A stretch of DNA of 64,000 nucleotides from positions 620,001 to 684,000 of the forward strand of contig JAAXTM010000002.1 of assembly GCA_013336525.1 (NCBI GenBank). The letters are read 5' to 3'. The DNA is from Geobacteraceae bacterium (GTDB taxonomy: Bacteria; Desulfobacterota; Desulfuromonadia; Geobacterales; Pseudopelobacteraceae). The translations under genes and the position numbers were made by a program. This document shows, in pieces, positions 25,969 to 35,062 of the stretch. Positions within the stretch are counted from its first letter, which is position 1, and each line of letters begins with the position of its first letter. The notes under the pieces are model-generated. The model made no database searches and had not been told where the DNA came from. It saw nothing but the letters and a program-made list of their open reading frames with translations.

Positions 25969-27912
25969 TCAAGTCTTTCTCAACGGAAGCACCTTTGCAA
26001 AGCCGGAAGTTGATGACGGAAACAGGTCAGGCCGCACACGTTGGAAGGTTAGCGGCGCTTCGCCGATGAAACTGTACGTCGGCTTGAATTCGGGAACCAG
26101 CCGCTTCAGAGACTCTATCATCTCATGGACGGAGTCCGCACGAGCTGCTTCATATAACCGGTCAAGTTCATCCCTTACAGGTTGAAGATCGATATTAACC
26201 GGAGCCAGCACCTTGATTTTGTTGTGGGCTGTCGGCAACACCCCTTCACCATCGATCAGCAACTCTTCGAACAGCTTCTCACCAGGACGCAAACCGGTAA
26301 CAATTATATCTATGTCTTCATAGGGGGTCAAACCTGACAACCTGATAAGCTCCTCCGCCAGATCAACGATCCGCACCGGATCACCCATATCCAGCACTAG
26401 AATCTCACTGCCGCTCCCCATGCTCCCCGCCTGCAGCACAAGCTGAGTCGCTTCAGGTATGGTCATAAAATAGCGGATAATTCGTTTGTCGGTCACAGTC
26501 ACCGGACCACCCTTGGCTATCTGCTCCTTAAACAGCGGGATAACGCTGCCGTTACTCCCCAGCACATTACCGAAACGCACAGTCGTAAACTTGGTACTGC
26601 TCACCCGTGAGAGTGCCTGAATGTAAATCTCTGCGGCTCTCTTTGTAGCACCCATCACATTAGTCGGGTTAACCGCCTTGTCAGTGGAGATCATGACAAG
26701 ATTACGTGTTTTATGCTGGTGAGCCGCATCGGCGATGTTGCGCGAACCGAAGACATTGTTCAGCACCGCCTGGGCAGGATTATACTCCATCATCGGCACA
26801 TGTTTGTAAGCGGCGGCATGAAACACCACCTCAGGGGCAAATTCATCGAAGGTCAGCATGATCTTGTCGCGGTCACGTACGTCGGCGATCAACGGCATGA
26901 TTCGAACCTCAGGGAAACGGGCTATCAGCTCCTTTTCTATTTCATAAAGCGGCGTCTCTGCCTGCTCCAGCAGGATAAGTTTTGCCGGACCAAAGAGGGC
27001 AACCTGACGGCAGATCTCGCTGCCGATACTCCCCCCCGCACCACTCACCAGCACACGTTTGCCGGTCACATAGCTGCCGATCAATTCACGATCCAGCGAC
27101 ACCGGCTCGCGCCCCAGCAGATCCTCAATCTCGACATTCTTGATCTGAGATATCGTCAGAGTGCCATCGATCAGTTCACCGATACTGGGGAGGGTCTTGA
27201 AAGTCACATTGGCATTTTTACAGGAATCCATAATGTTTCTAAGTGTCTTACCGTCAGCCGAAGGCATGGCAATGATAACATCTTCGATGTCGTTGGCGAT
27301 AATAAGCGCCTTAAGCTGTTTAGAAGTGCCTAAAACCGGAATTCCATGCAATTTCATACCTTTTTTTTCTGGGTCATCATCTGCAAAACCGATCACGTTA
27401 TAAGCAGCATGCGGCTGGCGCCAAATCTCTTTGATTAGCAGGCTGCCCGCTTCTCCGGCACCGACAATAAGTGTCCGCGGCCCTTCGCAGCTTCTGCTGA
27501 CGACGTATGTTTCCCTCCATATGCGCCACACCAGACGGCTGGCGGCCAGCAGCGCAAAGAGTAAGAACCAGTCAAGGACAAATATGGAACGGGGAATCGG
27601 TGTGAACTGGCGAAGAAAAAAAACGGCAGAAACTGCCAGAATAGATGAGAGGGTTACGCCTTTGAGTATTTCAACCGCATCCTGAAGCGACGCATAGCGC
27701 CAAAGACTGTTGTAAAACCCGGTCACAATAAACACCAGCGGCTTGACTATCACTACAACCAGCAGGCATTGCCAAAAAAGTTCCAGCTGCTGTGGCGGAA
27801 TTTCAAAATCGAAACGGAGCAGGAATGCCAGGCAGAGTGCAAAGCTGATCAGCAGGGTATCACAGAGAAAGACGATCAGGCGGCGTTTGGTGAGCATAGA
27901 GACCAGTCCCAC
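25969..27912 (-). CDS. membrane-bound UDP-GlcNAc 4,6-dehydratase (PglF/WbpM/CapD type)
   Basis: Inner-membrane nucleotide-sugar dehydratase of 647 residues. Four transmembrane helices lie in the first 130 residues; a CoA-binding-like Rossmann domain covers about 145-215; the catalytic SDR domain starts with GAGGSIGSE (291-299). The active-site block STDKAVNPTNVMGATKR (409-425) has methionine where soluble inverting homologues have the SDR tyrosine, as in PglF and WbpM. The expected product is the UDP-4-keto-6-deoxy sugar precursor of bacillosamine or QuiNAc. The pglC- and pglE-like genes upstream support the bacillosamine-type route. Confidence 0.9.
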   Translation of the reverse strand: MGLVSMLTKRRLIVFLCDTLLISFALCLAFLLRFDFEIPPQQLELFWQCLLVVVIVKPLVFIVTGFYNSLWRYASLQDAVEILKGVTLSSILAVSAVFFLRQFTPIPRSIFVLDWFLLFALLAASRLVWRIWRETYVVSRSCEGPRTLIVGAGEAGSLLIKEIWRQPHAAYNVIGFADDDPEKKGMKLHGIPVLGTSKQLKALIIANDIEDVIIAMPSADGKTLRNIMDSCKNANVTFKTLPSIGELIDGTLTISQIKNVEIEDLLGREPVSLDRELIGSYVTGKRVLVSGAGGSIGSEICRQVALFGPAKLILLEQAETPLYEIEKELIARFPEVRIMPLIADVRDRDKIMLTFDEFAPEVVFHAAAYKHVPMMEYNPAQAVLNNVFGSRNIADAAHQHKTRNLVMISTDKAVNPTNVMGATKRAAEIYIQALSRVSSTKFTTVRFGNVLGSNGSVIPLFKEQIAKGGPVTVTDKRIIRYFMTIPEATQLVLQAGSMGSGSEILVLDMGDPVRIVDLAEELIRLSGLTPYEDIDIIVTGLRPGEKLFEELLIDGEGVLPTAHNKIKVLAPVNIDLQPVRDELDRLYEAARADSVHEMIESLKRLVPEFKPTYSFIGEAPLTFQRVRPDLFPSSTSGFAKVLPLRKT

Positions 27913-28031
27913 TATTTTATCAGATATTTTTATGAGGGCGTAACTTTACACTTTATCGCATCATTGGTGCAAATTATAAATCAATTTAGCGTTTTCTCAA
28001 TTCAACATTCAACATTAATTCAAAATTGTCT

Positions 28032-28190
28032 TCAATACGTTACGCCCTCTTTCCTCACCACTTTGATAAAGGTGAGGGCGATTATCTTCAAATCCAGTAG
28101 AAATTAACGATGAGACCGATACCACTCATCAAAATCGACCTTAACCGGAATCGGCATTTCCTCAGCTAAGAACTTAAAACCCAGAACTGC
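28032..28190 (-). pseudogene. remnant of a sugar transferase C terminus
   Basis: The minus-strand reading gives VLGFKFLAEEMPIPVKVDF then DEWYRSHR, an in-frame TAA (28104-28106), then FLLDLKIIALTFIKVVRKE and GVTY before a TGA. The second part matches the C-terminal helix of undecaprenyl-phosphate sugar transferases (the WSLLLDLKIIALT-like ending). The stop codon and lack of any upstream catalytic domain mark it as a broken fragment. The intact transferase is the next gene upstream on the same strand. Confidence 0.55.
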
Positions 28191-28199
28191 TCGCAAGCT

Positions 28200-28331
28200 T
28201 TAAACCCAAAACTTATAACTGTTTTTAAACCATCTCGCTATCTCTGCCAACCCCTCCTCCATTGTAAAAGGAGGTTCCCGCCCCAACTCCTGACGTGTCT
28301 TCGAACGATATGGTTCCAACTCAAAGTTCAA
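28200..28331 (-). pseudogene. remnant of an NAD-dependent sugar epimerase C terminus
   Basis: The minus-strand frame reads LNFELEPYRSKTRQELGREP and PFTMEEGLAEIARWFKNSYK then FWV and a TAA at 28200-28202. This is the typical tail of extended-SDR sugar epimerases (R-x-E-L-G-x-x-P-x-x-x-x-E-E-G-L-x-x-x-x-x-W). The rest of the gene is missing; the fragment starts in an AAAACTCAAAATCC-type repeat just outside the pglC-like gene. Confidence 0.6.
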
Positions 28332-28353
28332 AACTCAAAATCCAAAACTGCCT

Positions 28354-28947
28354 TCAGATAATCGCCTTCAATGTTTTTATGATCAATTTAAAATCCACCC
28401 ATAGTGAGCGTTCAGCAACATAGCGTTGATAATAGCAAAGCTTCACCGGCATTACCTCTTCAATATATGCTCTGTCGGGGTCCACTGCACGGCCAAGAAT
28501 TGCATTTTCATCTTTGTACTCGATTGAGGCATAATCCGTAATCCCAGGTGGTACTGACAATACCTGCTCACGCACATCTGGCGGATAAAGTACCACATAA
28601 CGGGGAACCTCCGGGCGTGGTCCGACCAAACTCATTTCTCCCAATACTACATTTATCAACTGCGGGAGCTCATCAAGTTTGTAATGCCTGAGAAACTTGC
28701 CGGAGCGGGTAATGCGCGGATCTTTACCGACGGTAATCTGCCGCCCCTTGGCTTCCGCATCAAGGCACATGGTTCTGAATTTAAAGATTCGGAAGTTTTT
28801 GCCAAAACGTCCAACCCGCTCTTGCCTGAAAAAAATAGGCCCATGACTATCGAATAATATCCAGAAACCTATAAACAAAAGTAGGGGCGCCAGCATCAGC
28901 ACCCCCAGTATTGAAAAAAACAGATCAAAGGTTCGTTTTAGAATCAT
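28354..28947 (-). CDS. phosphoglycosyl transferase (PglC-like, small monotopic type)
   Basis: Initiating transferase that moves a phospho-sugar from a UDP-sugar to undecaprenyl phosphate at the inner membrane. At 197 residues it is the minimal monotopic type. A hydrophobic re-entrant helix lies near the N terminus ([20 protein letters not shown]). The catalytic core shows [31 protein letters not shown] with the Asp-Glu pair, and [10 protein letters not shown]. It overlaps the aminotransferase gene by four bases. With the pglF- and pglE-like genes around it, the probable substrate is UDP-diNAcBac or a related diamino sugar, but specificity is not proven. Confidence 0.9.
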   Translation of the reverse strand: MILKRTFDLFFSILGVLMLAPLLLFIGFWILFDSHGPIFFRQERVGRFGKNFRIFKFRTMCLDAEAKGRQITVGKDPRITRSGKFLRHYKLDELPQLINVVLGEMSLVGPRPEVPRYVVLYPPDVREQVLSVPPGITDYASIEYKDENAILGRAVDPDRAYIEEVMPVKLCYYQRYVAERSLWVDFKLIIKTLKAII

Positions 28948-30098
28948 CCTAAGATTTCCAGCACTGAATCTATAACCCTCTGCTGATCATCTTCATCCAT
29001 CTTAGTGAACAGAGGCAGACTCACAGCACTTTCATAAGCTTTGAGGGCGTTGGGAAAATCATCCGACTTCAGATTATATCTGTCGCGCCAGTAGGGATGA
29101 AGATGGAGTGGTATAAAGTGGACGCTGCAGCCAACACCTTTTTCCGACATTAACTCGATAAAACGGTCACGGGTGACTGGTGCGTCTTCGGTTAAACGGA
29201 TAACGTAAAGATGCCACGCATGAGTATCTCCGGGAAGAGACTTCGGTGGCAGGATTATGGGCAAATCGCTAAAAAATTCATCATAGTGGGTTGCCATGGC
29301 CTCACGTTTTTTCTGGAAGCTCCAAGCCTTCTTCAGTTGGTGAATGCCAAGAGAAGCCGCTAAATCAGCCATGTTGTACTTACAGCCGGGAGCAACCACT
29401 TCATAGTGCCAAGCAGGTTTTGTGGATGTATAACGATCAAAGGCATCGCGACTAATGCCATGTAGTCGCATGATACGGCAGCGTTTAGCAATTTCAGGAT
29501 CGCGTGTTACGATCATCCCTCCTTCACCGGTAGTAATAGTTTTGGTGGCATAAAAGCTATAAACCGTTGCATCGCTATTTAATGTACCTATCAAGCGACC
29601 GTTATAAAGTGTCGGAAGAGCATGTGCGGCATCCTCTACCACCTTGAGCCCATGTTTGTTGGCTATTGCCAGAATAGCGTCCATATCACAGGCTAGCCCT
29701 GCAAAATGAACTGGCATGATCACCTTTGTACGTGGAGTAATTGATGCTTCTATCTGTTCCGGATCAATATTGAAAGTCTCGGGTTTAATATCTACAAAAA
29801 CCGGATCAGCCCCAAAGTATCGCACAACCTCTGCTGTAGCGGTAAAGGTGTATGGTGTCGTAATTACTTCATCGCCTGGACCTATTCCAACGGCCTCCAG
29901 AGCCAAGTGTAAGCCTGCAGTAGCAGAATTTACCGCTATTGCTTCGGTTCCAGTACCAGTAAAAGCAGCAAAGTCTTCCTCAAAACGTTTTGTCTTGGGA
30001 CCAGTTGTCAGCCAGCCAGAACGAAGAGAATCAAGTACTTCGTTAATTTCTTCTTCACCAATATCTGGAAGTGCAAAGGGTAAATATTCAGAAATCAT
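28944..30098 (-). CDS. DegT/DnrJ/EryC1/StrS aminotransferase (PglE-like)
   Basis: PLP-dependent sugar aminotransferase of 384 residues, expected to aminate the 4-keto intermediate from the PglF-like enzyme. Family hallmarks: [40 protein letters not shown], the aspartate in [11 protein letters not shown], and the catalytic lysine in [15 protein letters not shown]. The [19 protein letters not shown] segment is also typical. It overlaps the pglC-like gene (ATGA). The acetyltransferase that would complete a bacillosamine pathway is not adjacent; the nearest candidate is the PglD-like gene at 47085-47720. Confidence 0.88.
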   Translation of the reverse strand: MISEYLPFALPDIGEEEINEVLDSLRSGWLTTGPKTKRFEEDFAAFTGTGTEAIAVNSATAGLHLALEAVGIGPGDEVITTPYTFTATAEVVRYFGADPVFVDIKPETFNIDPEQIEASITPRTKVIMPVHFAGLACDMDAILAIANKHGLKVVEDAAHALPTLYNGRLIGTLNSDATVYSFYATKTITTGEGGMIVTRDPEIAKRCRIMRLHGISRDAFDRYTSTKPAWHYEVVAPGCKYNMADLAASLGIHQLKKAWSFQKKREAMATHYDEFFSDLPIILPPKSLPGDTHAWHLYVIRLTEDAPVTRDRFIELMSEKGVGCSVHFIPLHLHPYWRDRYNLKSDDFPNALKAYESAVSLPLFTKMDEDDQQRVIDSVLEILG

Positions 30099-30107
30099 GG
30101 TACTCCA

Positions 30108-30812
30108 TTATAGAGGTTTTTGTATCCAACAGAAAACATGAGTACGTAAAAAAGGGAACATATTGAAAAAAGTGTATAGACAAGGGTGTATTTTAGTAAC
30201 CAATCTACTAATTGGTGGCGCCAAAGTAGTTTTACGAATGATAATAGTACTCTTGGGGAAAAGTTCTTTTATTCGTTTGACCGGTACTCCTTTTACGTCA
30301 GGATTCCGAGGATTATTAAAAATAAAGTCGTACCAAAGTATGCCTCCGCCAGGCATTGTTTGCTCCCACATGCGGTCAGCAAGTTTTTTTTGAAATGAAT
30401 CATCAAGAATCGAAGAAAAAACCGTGACCTGTAATACCACATCAAAACTGCCTGTAGATAAATCCAGTTTGCTGGCATCCCCATGTATGATTTGAGTCGC
30501 AGCAGGTAGCCTGGCTCGTGCTTTACAAACGCGCGCTTCAATCAATTCATTCCCAAATAAATTCTCAGGGCTAAAGCCAAGTTTAATGAGTTGAAGGAGA
30601 TTGCTACCCGCACCGCAACCAATTTCAAGAACCTGACGATCAGATACCGGTTGCAATCCTGCAAGATTAATCCACCAAATGAGGTTACGCTCAAGCTCCT
30701 GCTGGCTCATATAGACAGCGGGGGAAATCGGGTCGTACTGGCCGGAATCTGGCTTACTACGCCGAGCATAACGTGCATGTATTTCTTCAACTTCAGATGA
30801 CATGCAATTCAC
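30108..30812 (-). CDS. class I SAM-dependent methyltransferase
   Basis: Methyltransferase-like protein of 234 residues. The SAM-binding motif I is VLEIGCGAGSNLLQLIKLGF near residue 63, and the acidic turn after the second strand is GNELIEARVCKARARL. Motif II-like QVTVFSSILDD follows. Substrate is unknown; because the gene overlaps the glycosyltransferase gene upstream by four bases and lies in the polysaccharide locus, it probably methylates a sugar or intermediate. A basic, non-conserved C terminus (IHPCLYTFFNMFPFLRTHVF) is unusual and may contact membrane. Confidence 0.8.
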   Translation of the reverse strand: MNCMSSEVEEIHARYARRSKPDSGQYDPISPAVYMSQQELERNLIWWINLAGLQPVSDRQVLEIGCGAGSNLLQLIKLGFSPENLFGNELIEARVCKARARLPAATQIIHGDASKLDLSTGSFDVVLQVTVFSSILDDSFQKKLADRMWEQTMPGGGILWYDFIFNNPRNPDVKGVPVKRIKELFPKSTIIIRKTTLAPPISRLVTKIHPCLYTFFNMFPFLRTHVFCWIQKPL

Positions 30813-31843
30813 CCCCGAGTAATTTCTACAAACTGCTTTTGCCCGAATTTTCTAAAAACAATAAAATCGATTGCACCTCTGAGGAACCCATAACCGTAAC
30901 CAAAATGGTAAGCGGCAAACACTAGAGGCATTACTGCTGCATATCGCAAAGTTTCTAGTCGACGGCATGCCATAATTGTTGCAATGGAGGTTCCTAACAA
31001 GTACACACAAAGTAACGAAAACAGCGCCAGTTGTGCAGGCTTATAAAAGAAAGACATCATGCCTAAAAATATCAAGCAGGCAACAAAACTGCCTGGAACA
31101 ACATGCCGAAAAGAGGCAGGTAATTTGTGCTTTTGAATTACTCTAACCTTCCAATAACCATATTGCATGTATTGTTTAAATAATGCTTTCAATGAAGCTC
31201 GAGGATAATACCGTGATTGAATCAACGGCGACTGCCAGATTTTACCACCAGCTCTTTTAATTCTTAAATTTAGTTCGTCATCTTGATTTCGTACGAGCTC
31301 CTCATCAAAATAACCAACCTTATCAAAAATAGATTTCCTCCAGCACCCAAGATAGACAGAGTCAACTTCTCCTTCGTATGACAATGAGTGGGAACCTGCA
31401 CCGCCGGAGGAAAATGGGGATTGAAATGCCAGTGCAATAGCTTTTTGTAAATAACCACTTCCGTTTGCATGCCATGCCCCGCCAACATTGTCTGCACCTG
31501 TTTGCTGCAAAACATCGACGCATTGATTTATGTAATCAGTTGCGTATTCAGTATGGACATCCATGCGGACAATAATACTACCTTGAGCAGCACGTATTCC
31601 ATGATTAAGGGCGGATGGAGTTGTCCGTTCAGGATTATCTATAACTCGCAATTGATTATGTTTAGCCAAAATATTGTTCAACTTTTCACGCGTCCCGTCA
31701 TTACTCATGCCGTCAGCAATAATAATTTCCAGCCGTATGTTATCTAGATTTTGACTTAAAACTGATAAGACAAAGGTATTGATGAATTCAGTTTCATTCC
31801 GGCACGGCACAATTACAGTAACGGTGGTTTGTTTAGACATCAT
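30809..31843 (-). CDS. glycosyltransferase family 2 with C-terminal membrane helices
   Basis: Inverting GT-A glycosyltransferase of 344 residues, acting on lipid-linked glycan at the cytoplasmic face. The nucleotide-sugar fold begins VTVIVPCRNETEFINTFVLS with IIIADGMSNDGT; the metal-type motif is VRMDVHTEY (DxH); the catalytic acid region is NQDDELNLRIKRAG. Two or three hydrophobic helices near 240-330 (VACLIFLGMMSFFY, LALFSLLCVYLLG) anchor it. It overlaps both neighbours by four bases, with Wzy upstream. Sugar specificity cannot be read. Confidence 0.88.
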   Translation of the reverse strand: MMSKQTTVTVIVPCRNETEFINTFVLSVLSQNLDNIRLEIIIADGMSNDGTREKLNNILAKHNQLRVIDNPERTTPSALNHGIRAAQGSIIVRMDVHTEYATDYINQCVDVLQQTGADNVGGAWHANGSGYLQKAIALAFQSPFSSGGAGSHSLSYEGEVDSVYLGCWRKSIFDKVGYFDEELVRNQDDELNLRIKRAGGKIWQSPLIQSRYYPRASLKALFKQYMQYGYWKVRVIQKHKLPASFRHVVPGSFVACLIFLGMMSFFYKPAQLALFSLLCVYLLGTSIATIMACRRLETLRYAAVMPLVFAAYHFGYGYGFLRGAIDFIVFRKFGQKQFVEITRG

Positions 31844-33222
31844 AGATGCGACTCGAATTTTATTGAACTTAGTACTGATATAGAGTTCGAGCCAGAAATT
31901 ATAAGTGTTTTTGGTTTATCCAGAGAATTCAAGGATTGTGATCTTATTATCAACCAAGTAAAAATGATGTAAAATACAAAATTTGATTGAAAATATAAAT
32001 CACCCGACGGCATGCCTTGAACGTACATGCCGTTCTGAAATAAGAAAAAAAGAACTAATCCTAACAGCAACCAAGAGGATTGAAATCTATTTTCATAATA
32101 GTCTCGACTAAATCTCTTAATATTTTTGTTCGGAAACCTCATATATTTAAGAACAAAATACCCAAGTATTAACAAACCAATAGCACCGTATTCATACAAC
32201 AACACAACCAAGCCTGAATGTGGATACATAGCATCAAACTCAAACTTGAAAGCTTCTGGATGTAGATCCGTAACATCAAAAAGTTTCCATGAAGATCCAA
32301 GTCCTCGACCAAACAAAAGGGAAACCCCGAAAAGCTCCTTCAACATAGAGACATTAATAGCAAAGCGCAAAAAACCAGAGGATGGTTGAAATAAAATTAG
32401 CGTTTGAGTGACTAGTGCAAAATTTATTGCAAGTCCAAATAAAAACAGCAATAAACATTTCAGAGGGGTTAAAACTAAAAACAGCTTCCCTTTGTTAATA
32501 AATGATCTAAATGCATATAATAGAAAAAAGAATATGATCGTAAAAGCCATTAGTCCTAATTGTATTTTCTGTATTTTCTTTTCGTTAAGAGAGTAATCGG
32601 TGATAATAGAAATAATTAAATACAGTGAACATACCGCTATAATCCAATAAAATCGGCCTGTATTTTGTTCTTTTCTACGCAGTACACCCAAAAGAAGTAT
32701 TCCAAAAAATGGAACCGCAACCATTGTTTCAATGAGAATCGGCAGTCCACGCCCCCTTATTATCCAGTTAGTAATATCCACCGTCGACAGAAAAACAAAC
32801 TGTCCAACTATAAGAAATTGACACAGCTTAATAGCATTGTCGTACTCAACAGTTTTAATTGCATTATACACAATCAAACAGTTCATCCAGAATGTAACAA
32901 CTACGATAAAACCGGTAATATCACTTGGTATATTTACAATTCCAACAACCATATAAAACAAAAAAAGAAACCCCACAGTTATTACAGAACGTAATGTAAA
33001 CAGCAGCTTGGAATTAAGTATAAAAATTAGTGACAAGGAACAAAATAATGCAACTGAATAGTACCTTCCAGAACCGAATAATAAATTTGAGAACCAAGCA
33101 TTGTTAATAATAAAAACAAGTACAACAAATATAATTGGAATTGTTGCCGTGGGTCTCAGGCTTGAAAGGAAACTCTTATTTAATAAGATCAAGCGAGCTG
33201 CCTCCATGATCGCAAACGCCAC
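31840..33222 (-). CDS. O-antigen / polysaccharide polymerase (Wzy-like)
   Basis: Polytopic inner-membrane protein of 460 residues with about eleven hydrophobic segments. The only sizeable soluble loop lies around residues 290-350 (FGRGLGSSWKLFDVTDLHPE ... YPHSGLVVLLYEYG), in the position and with the GxG/PHS features of O-antigen ligase/polymerase family proteins. The coding sequence is clearly AT-richer than the housekeeping genes. It overlaps the neighbouring glycosyltransferase-like gene by 34 bases; the Met at residue 6 is an alternative start. Wzy is the expected polymerase for this Wzx/Wza locus; WaaL-type ligase activity cannot be excluded. Confidence 0.75.
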   Translation of the reverse strand: MAFAIMEAARLILLNKSFLSSLRPTATIPIIFVVLVFIINNAWFSNLLFGSGRYYSVALFCSLSLIFILNSKLLFTLRSVITVGFLFLFYMVVGIVNIPSDITGFIVVVTFWMNCLIVYNAIKTVEYDNAIKLCQFLIVGQFVFLSTVDITNWIIRGRGLPILIETMVAVPFFGILLLGVLRRKEQNTGRFYWIIAVCSLYLIISIITDYSLNEKKIQKIQLGLMAFTIIFFFLLYAFRSFINKGKLFLVLTPLKCLLLFLFGLAINFALVTQTLILFQPSSGFLRFAINVSMLKELFGVSLLFGRGLGSSWKLFDVTDLHPEAFKFEFDAMYPHSGLVVLLYEYGAIGLLILGYFVLKYMRFPNKNIKRFSRDYYENRFQSSWLLLGLVLFFLFQNGMYVQGMPSGDLYFQSNFVFYIIFTWLIIRSQSLNSLDKPKTLIISGSNSISVLSSIKFESHL

Positions 33223-34061
33223 TCCTCAAATTTTCGTTTCATAGTAATAAGAAAGCGCCATATACTTGACTTTGCCAGAAGTGGAAAAAATCTTCTTGGG
33301 AACTTTGGACGCTTAAGTCCGTCTTTACCGAGTAGCCAGTCAGCTTCACGTAAAGTCATCATGCAGGAAAGTCCACCGGCAACACTCAAGTTCATTTCCA
33401 TTTCAGGGCCAGATACGCGTTTTTTTTCACCAAACTTTGAATGCCCATAATCGTGATTCTGATGAACAATAATAATCCTTTCAGTCCCATCTATGACGGG
33501 AATATGTGTGGATTTGCTCTTCCAAATGAGCCAGGCATCCCAGCCAGGACGACCCACGGCGAATCGAGGCATGTCTATGGTGTGACGTGGAAAAACGAAA
33601 TAATCCATCCCGGAGGATCCATGTAGCACCCCCTCAAGCAGCGTTCTTTCGTTTAACTTCTTGTGCCAATCTAGATCAGAATAATTTATTTTGTTTCGTA
33701 CATCTAAGTCCCAACGTCTTCCACTTAAAAGAAACGGTTTGAAATTGAAGCTCTGGATAGCCTCAAGGAAGCCAGGATGAATTATTATATCTGCATTCAC
33801 ATAAACAAGAATATCATGTTTCGCAATATCTTGTGCAACCTTAAAAGCCGAATTGAGCAATGGGGTGCCAAATTCATTGGTTTCAACATCAGGAATATGA
33901 ATAACTCCAAACTCAGCAGCAGCTTGCGCTACACCTGGGTCATTGCCAAACAATATGATTTCACACACAGGCTGGAGTTGGAGCCAACTGGCAATGGCAT
34001 TTCTTTGAATAAAACCATTGTGTGCTTCAAAAGCTTTGGGGATCGAAAAAAAGGTTACCAT
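33189..34061 (-). CDS. GT-A type glycosyltransferase-like protein
   Basis: Protein of 290 residues resembling a GT-A glycosyltransferase. An early Rossmann-like half (VCEIILFGNDPGVAQAAAEF) precedes a DxD-like motif in ILVYVNADIIIHPGFL, and a later acidic/aromatic region GRPGWDAWLIW could be the catalytic-base area. A C-terminal basic patch (FPRRFFPLLAKSSIWRF) may bind membrane. No exact family was recognised. It sits between Wzy and an epimerase gene, consistent with adding a sugar to the repeat unit. Confidence 0.65.
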   Translation of the reverse strand: MVTFFSIPKAFEAHNGFIQRNAIASWLQLQPVCEIILFGNDPGVAQAAAEFGVIHIPDVETNEFGTPLLNSAFKVAQDIAKHDILVYVNADIIIHPGFLEAIQSFNFKPFLLSGRRWDLDVRNKINYSDLDWHKKLNERTLLEGVLHGSSGMDYFVFPRHTIDMPRFAVGRPGWDAWLIWKSKSTHIPVIDGTERIIIVHQNHDYGHSKFGEKKRVSGPEMEMNLSVAGGLSCMMTLREADWLLGKDGLKRPKFPRRFFPLLAKSSIWRFLITMKRKFEEWRLRSWRQLA

Positions 34062-34129
34062 ACACTTCCTTCAAAGAATAAATATATCAACGTCTCTAAT
34101 CTGCCTGGCTGCACAACGTGAAGACAGGT

Positions 34130-35062
34130 TCACGCATTCATTCTCTGCCACATCCTTGAAATACCAGGCACCAAATCTGTGGTGGAACACCACTTCAGTT
34201 CACGACGGGCCTTTTCTACGCAGAGGTAGTTGACAGGGATGTCTAACTTTCTTGACTCTGAATAGACCACTTTGGGTGTTATGTCCAACACCTCACTGAT
34301 CGCATGCAGAACATCGTTTAGCGAAAAACCGTTGCCGTGGCCAATATTGTAAATCTCATTTTTGACGTCATTGGAGAGCAATTTGGGGAAGAGTGTAATC
34401 AAATCTTCAACATAAAGATAGTCACGGACGACGGAACCATCACCCCATATTTCAATCTGATGTCCGTTCTTGATTGAATTAAGAAAATGCGCTATCGCAC
34501 CCTGTGAATTGTTGATATTTTGTCTGGGACCATATGGGTTAGCTATCCGCAGTATAATGTAATCGAGATTGTACATGTACTGATAAAGTTTGAAATAGTT
34601 TTCTACGAAAAGCTTGGATACGCCATACGCTGAAATAGGTTGTGTCGGATGTTCCTCGTTTATGGGGAGCTTTTCCGGAATGCCGTAGACAGTACCCCCT
34701 GACGAGGCATATACGACTTTTCTGCATTTGTTTTTGCATGCCGATTCCAATATTTTCAATGAGCCGATCACATTCGATTCAATATCAAATATCGGGTCAT
34801 CGGCAGATGATTTCGGGTTTGCCCCCCCGGCAAAATGAAAGACGTAATCTATGCCTATCATGGCTCTCTCAATGTCCAGCTGGTTGGACACATCCCCATA
34901 GAACATCTCCAGATTGCCTTTAAACGAAGCAATATTCTTGTCATCGACATTGATCCTGTCAAAAACTCTTACGAAGCAACCGAATCTTACTAACGATTCC
35001 ACGACGTAGGATCCTAGGAAACCACAGCCGCCAATAACCAGACATTTATTTTTAATATTCAT
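34130..35062 (-). CDS. NAD-dependent sugar epimerase/dehydratase
   Basis: Extended short-chain dehydrogenase of about 310 residues acting on a nucleotide sugar. NAD binding: VIGGCGFLGSYVVESLV; active site: the serine in VVYASSGGTVYG and the Tyr-x3-Lys in SAYGVSKLFVENYF. The NPYGPRQN and DYLYVEDLI segments are typical of GalE/RfbB-type enzymes. I prefer ATG 35062 because it forms the four-base ATGA overlap with the stop of the upstream glycosyltransferase; the longer frame from 35071 only adds three residues. Product is unassigned. Confidence 0.88.
   Translation of the reverse strand: MNIKNKCLVIGGCGFLGSYVVESLVRFGCFVRVFDRINVDDKNIASFKGNLEMFYGDVSNQLDIERAMIGIDYVFHFAGGANPKSSADDPIFDIESNVIGSLKILESACKNKCRKVVYASSGGTVYGIPEKLPINEEHPTQPISAYGVSKLFVENYFKLYQYMYNLDYIILRIANPYGPRQNINNSQGAIAHFLNSIKNGHQIEIWGDGSVVRDYLYVEDLITLFPKLLSNDVKNEIYNIGHGNGFSLNDVLHAISEVLDITPKVVYSESRKLDIPVNYLCVEKARRELKWCSTTDLVPGISRMWQRMNA

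Larger units (their letters stand above)
27913..28353. other. intergenic region between the pglF-like and pglC-like genes
   Basis: 441 bases without an intact gene. It holds two broken coding remnants (28032-28190 and 28200-28331), AAAATTC-type simple repeats around 28005-28031 and 28321-28351, and an 11-bp inverted pair GAGGGCGTAAC/GTTACGCCCTC (27934-27944 and 28039-28049). Confidence 0.6.

Noticed and set aside
26713-27333. Plus-strand 206-residue frame opposite the pglF-like gene
   Set aside because: His/Arg-rich antisense shadow; the minus strand has full dehydratase motifs.
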